Assembly: GCA_019747685.1 (NCBI GenBank)
Contig: JAIEQN010000995.1
Location: 1 to 39,973 of the forward strand
Direction: 5' to 3'
Length of the DNA: 39,973 nt
From: Gemmataceae bacterium
GTDB taxonomy: Bacteria; Planctomycetota; Planctomycetia; Gemmatales; Gemmataceae
In this document: positions 38,924 to 39,973 of the stretch, one piece after another
How the letters are laid out: each line of letters begins with the position of its first letter
Position numbering within the stretch: the stretch's first letter is position 1
Position numbers and translations under genes: made by a program
The notes under the pieces: generated by a model
Told to the model about the DNA's origin: nothing
Seen by the model: only the letters and a program-made list of their open reading frames with translations
Databases searched by the model: none

Positions 38924-39387
38924 CAGTCCCACCACACACGGAGGACGGCGGCATCGGTCCCGGAATCACCAAGCAACGCTTCCGCGGCGTCGCCGGCGTA
39001 GACGTGGATTTCGTCGGCGTGCCAGCCGGTCGCCAGCCGCTTCAGGGCGTCGGTTTCGTCCGCGGCGTGGAGGATGTAGACCGTGTCCACGTTCCGGTGG
39101 GTGCCGATGTCGCGGAGGTGGATGAGGTCGCCGTACAGGTGCCAGCCGGGCAGCACCGGGTCGGAGCCCTCGAACGGGAACCCGTTGCACATCACCACAC
39201 CGTCCCACAGACCCCGGTGGGCGAGCAGGTCGGCGACCACCCGGAACGGGTCGAAGGCGTTGAACGCGGCCTCCAGCATGTGCATCAGTTCGAGCTTCTG
39301 GGGCCGGGACAGCTCGTCGTCCGGGGCGTTCCAGACGGCCACCTGCCAGGCGTCGCGGTCGCGGTCGGCGGGGAGAAGGACGGGCAC
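38923..39387 (-). CDS. conserved-looking hypothetical protein
   Basis: GTG start with upstream GGAGGT; TGATG overlap with the RluA-family gene. Confidence 0.55.
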   Translation of the reverse strand: MPVLLPADRDRDAWQVAVWNAPDDELSRPQKLELMHMLEAAFNAFDPFRVVADLLAHRGLWDGVVMCNGFPFEGSDPVLPGWHLYGDLIHLRDIGTHRNVDTVYILHAADETDALKRLATGWHADEIHVYAGDAAEALLGDSGTDAAVLRVWWD

Positions 39388-39409
39388 GGCGTCACCTCCG
39401 GTCAGGGGG

Positions 39410-39889
39410 TCAGGGCTTCGCCCCGGGTTCATCTTCTCCTTCCTCGGCCCCGAAGTCCACGCCGGACCAGTCGTCCCCGGCGTCCGGGTCGGGCACGTCC
39501 ATGAACGCCCCGCAGTGCGGGCAGTCCTCCGTCGTCCCGGCCTGGGCCGCCGGCCAGTCGGACGCCTTGCCGCACTCCTCGCAGGTCGCCGCCACGGTGC
39601 CCGTCCGGGCCGCCCGCCGGGCCAGCCGGTCCTGCACCTCCCGGACCGCCTCCCGCTCGGCCTCGATCAGCTCCCGGGCCGGGGCAGCCTGGTCGATGTC
39701 CAGCACCCGCACCTCGACCACCGGCGGCGGCCCCTCGGTCAGCCCGAGGGCGTCCCCGGCCGGTGGGACCATCGGCGGCGGCACCACCTCGCACGGGAAC
39801 CCCTTCCGCCCCAGCAGATCGGCCACGGCATTCGCCGATGCCAAGTTCGCGGCCGGGAAGACGCACCGCGGGTCACGCTCGTCGGCCAT
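39410..39889 (-). CDS. DUF2007-like protein with C-terminal zinc ribbon
   Basis: CVFPAANLASANAVADLLGRKGFPCEVV and CEECGKASDWPAAQAGTTEDCPHCG (CxxC...CxxC). Confidence 0.65.
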   Translation of the reverse strand: MADERDPRCVFPAANLASANAVADLLGRKGFPCEVVPPPMVPPAGDALGLTEGPPPVVEVRVLDIDQAAPARELIEAEREAVREVQDRLARRAARTGTVAATCEECGKASDWPAAQAGTTEDCPHCGAFMDVPDPDAGDDWSGVDFGAEEGEDEPGAKP

Positions 39890-39973
39890 CGGTCAGCTCC
39901 CTCCGGGTGTGGCCGGCCTCGGCCCTCGGCCCGGCTTGTACCGCCGGGCCTGCGACTTGCGGCCCGGCCGGTG

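Overview
High-GC window that looks like a planctomycete (Gemmata-like) chromosome, judged from DUF1501/DUF1549-DUF1553 pairs, DUF1559 pilin-like proteins and WD40 proteins. No rRNA, tRNA, CRISPR or intact transposase was seen. Most of the sequence is explained by about 27 credible protein genes: a DUF104-like/PIN toxin-antitoxin pair; two DUF1501-DUF1553 loci; sugar/enolase-superfamily enzymes with an MFS transporter, PfkB kinase and Gfo/Idh/MocA oxidoreductase; an S1-domain protein; an LPG_synthase_TM/GT2/membrane glycosyltransferase-like/CPBP cluster; an FHA-GAF-sigma54 regulator; and an RluA pseudouridine synthase. Main second-look items: (1) a tightly overlapped envelope operon (about 17.1-21.1 kb) encoding a small six-Cys secreted protein, a one-TM exported protein, a C39-like-protease/rhodanese fusion, a MauE/DoxX-like redox membrane protein and a DUF1559 protein, abutting a truncated enolase-superfamily gene and preceded by a G11 tract in a promoter-like position; (2) a two-copy dispersed long-hairpin repeat family (9481-9610 and 32719-32837); (3) a perfect nested 23-bp hairpin (11004-11058); (4) a REP-like double hairpin inside the N-terminal coding region or leader of the S1-domain protein; (5) a secreted protein with about 12 tandem D-x-A-G-x-D-x-Y repeats. 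All calls were made by eye; family names rest on recognised motifs, with no database search.
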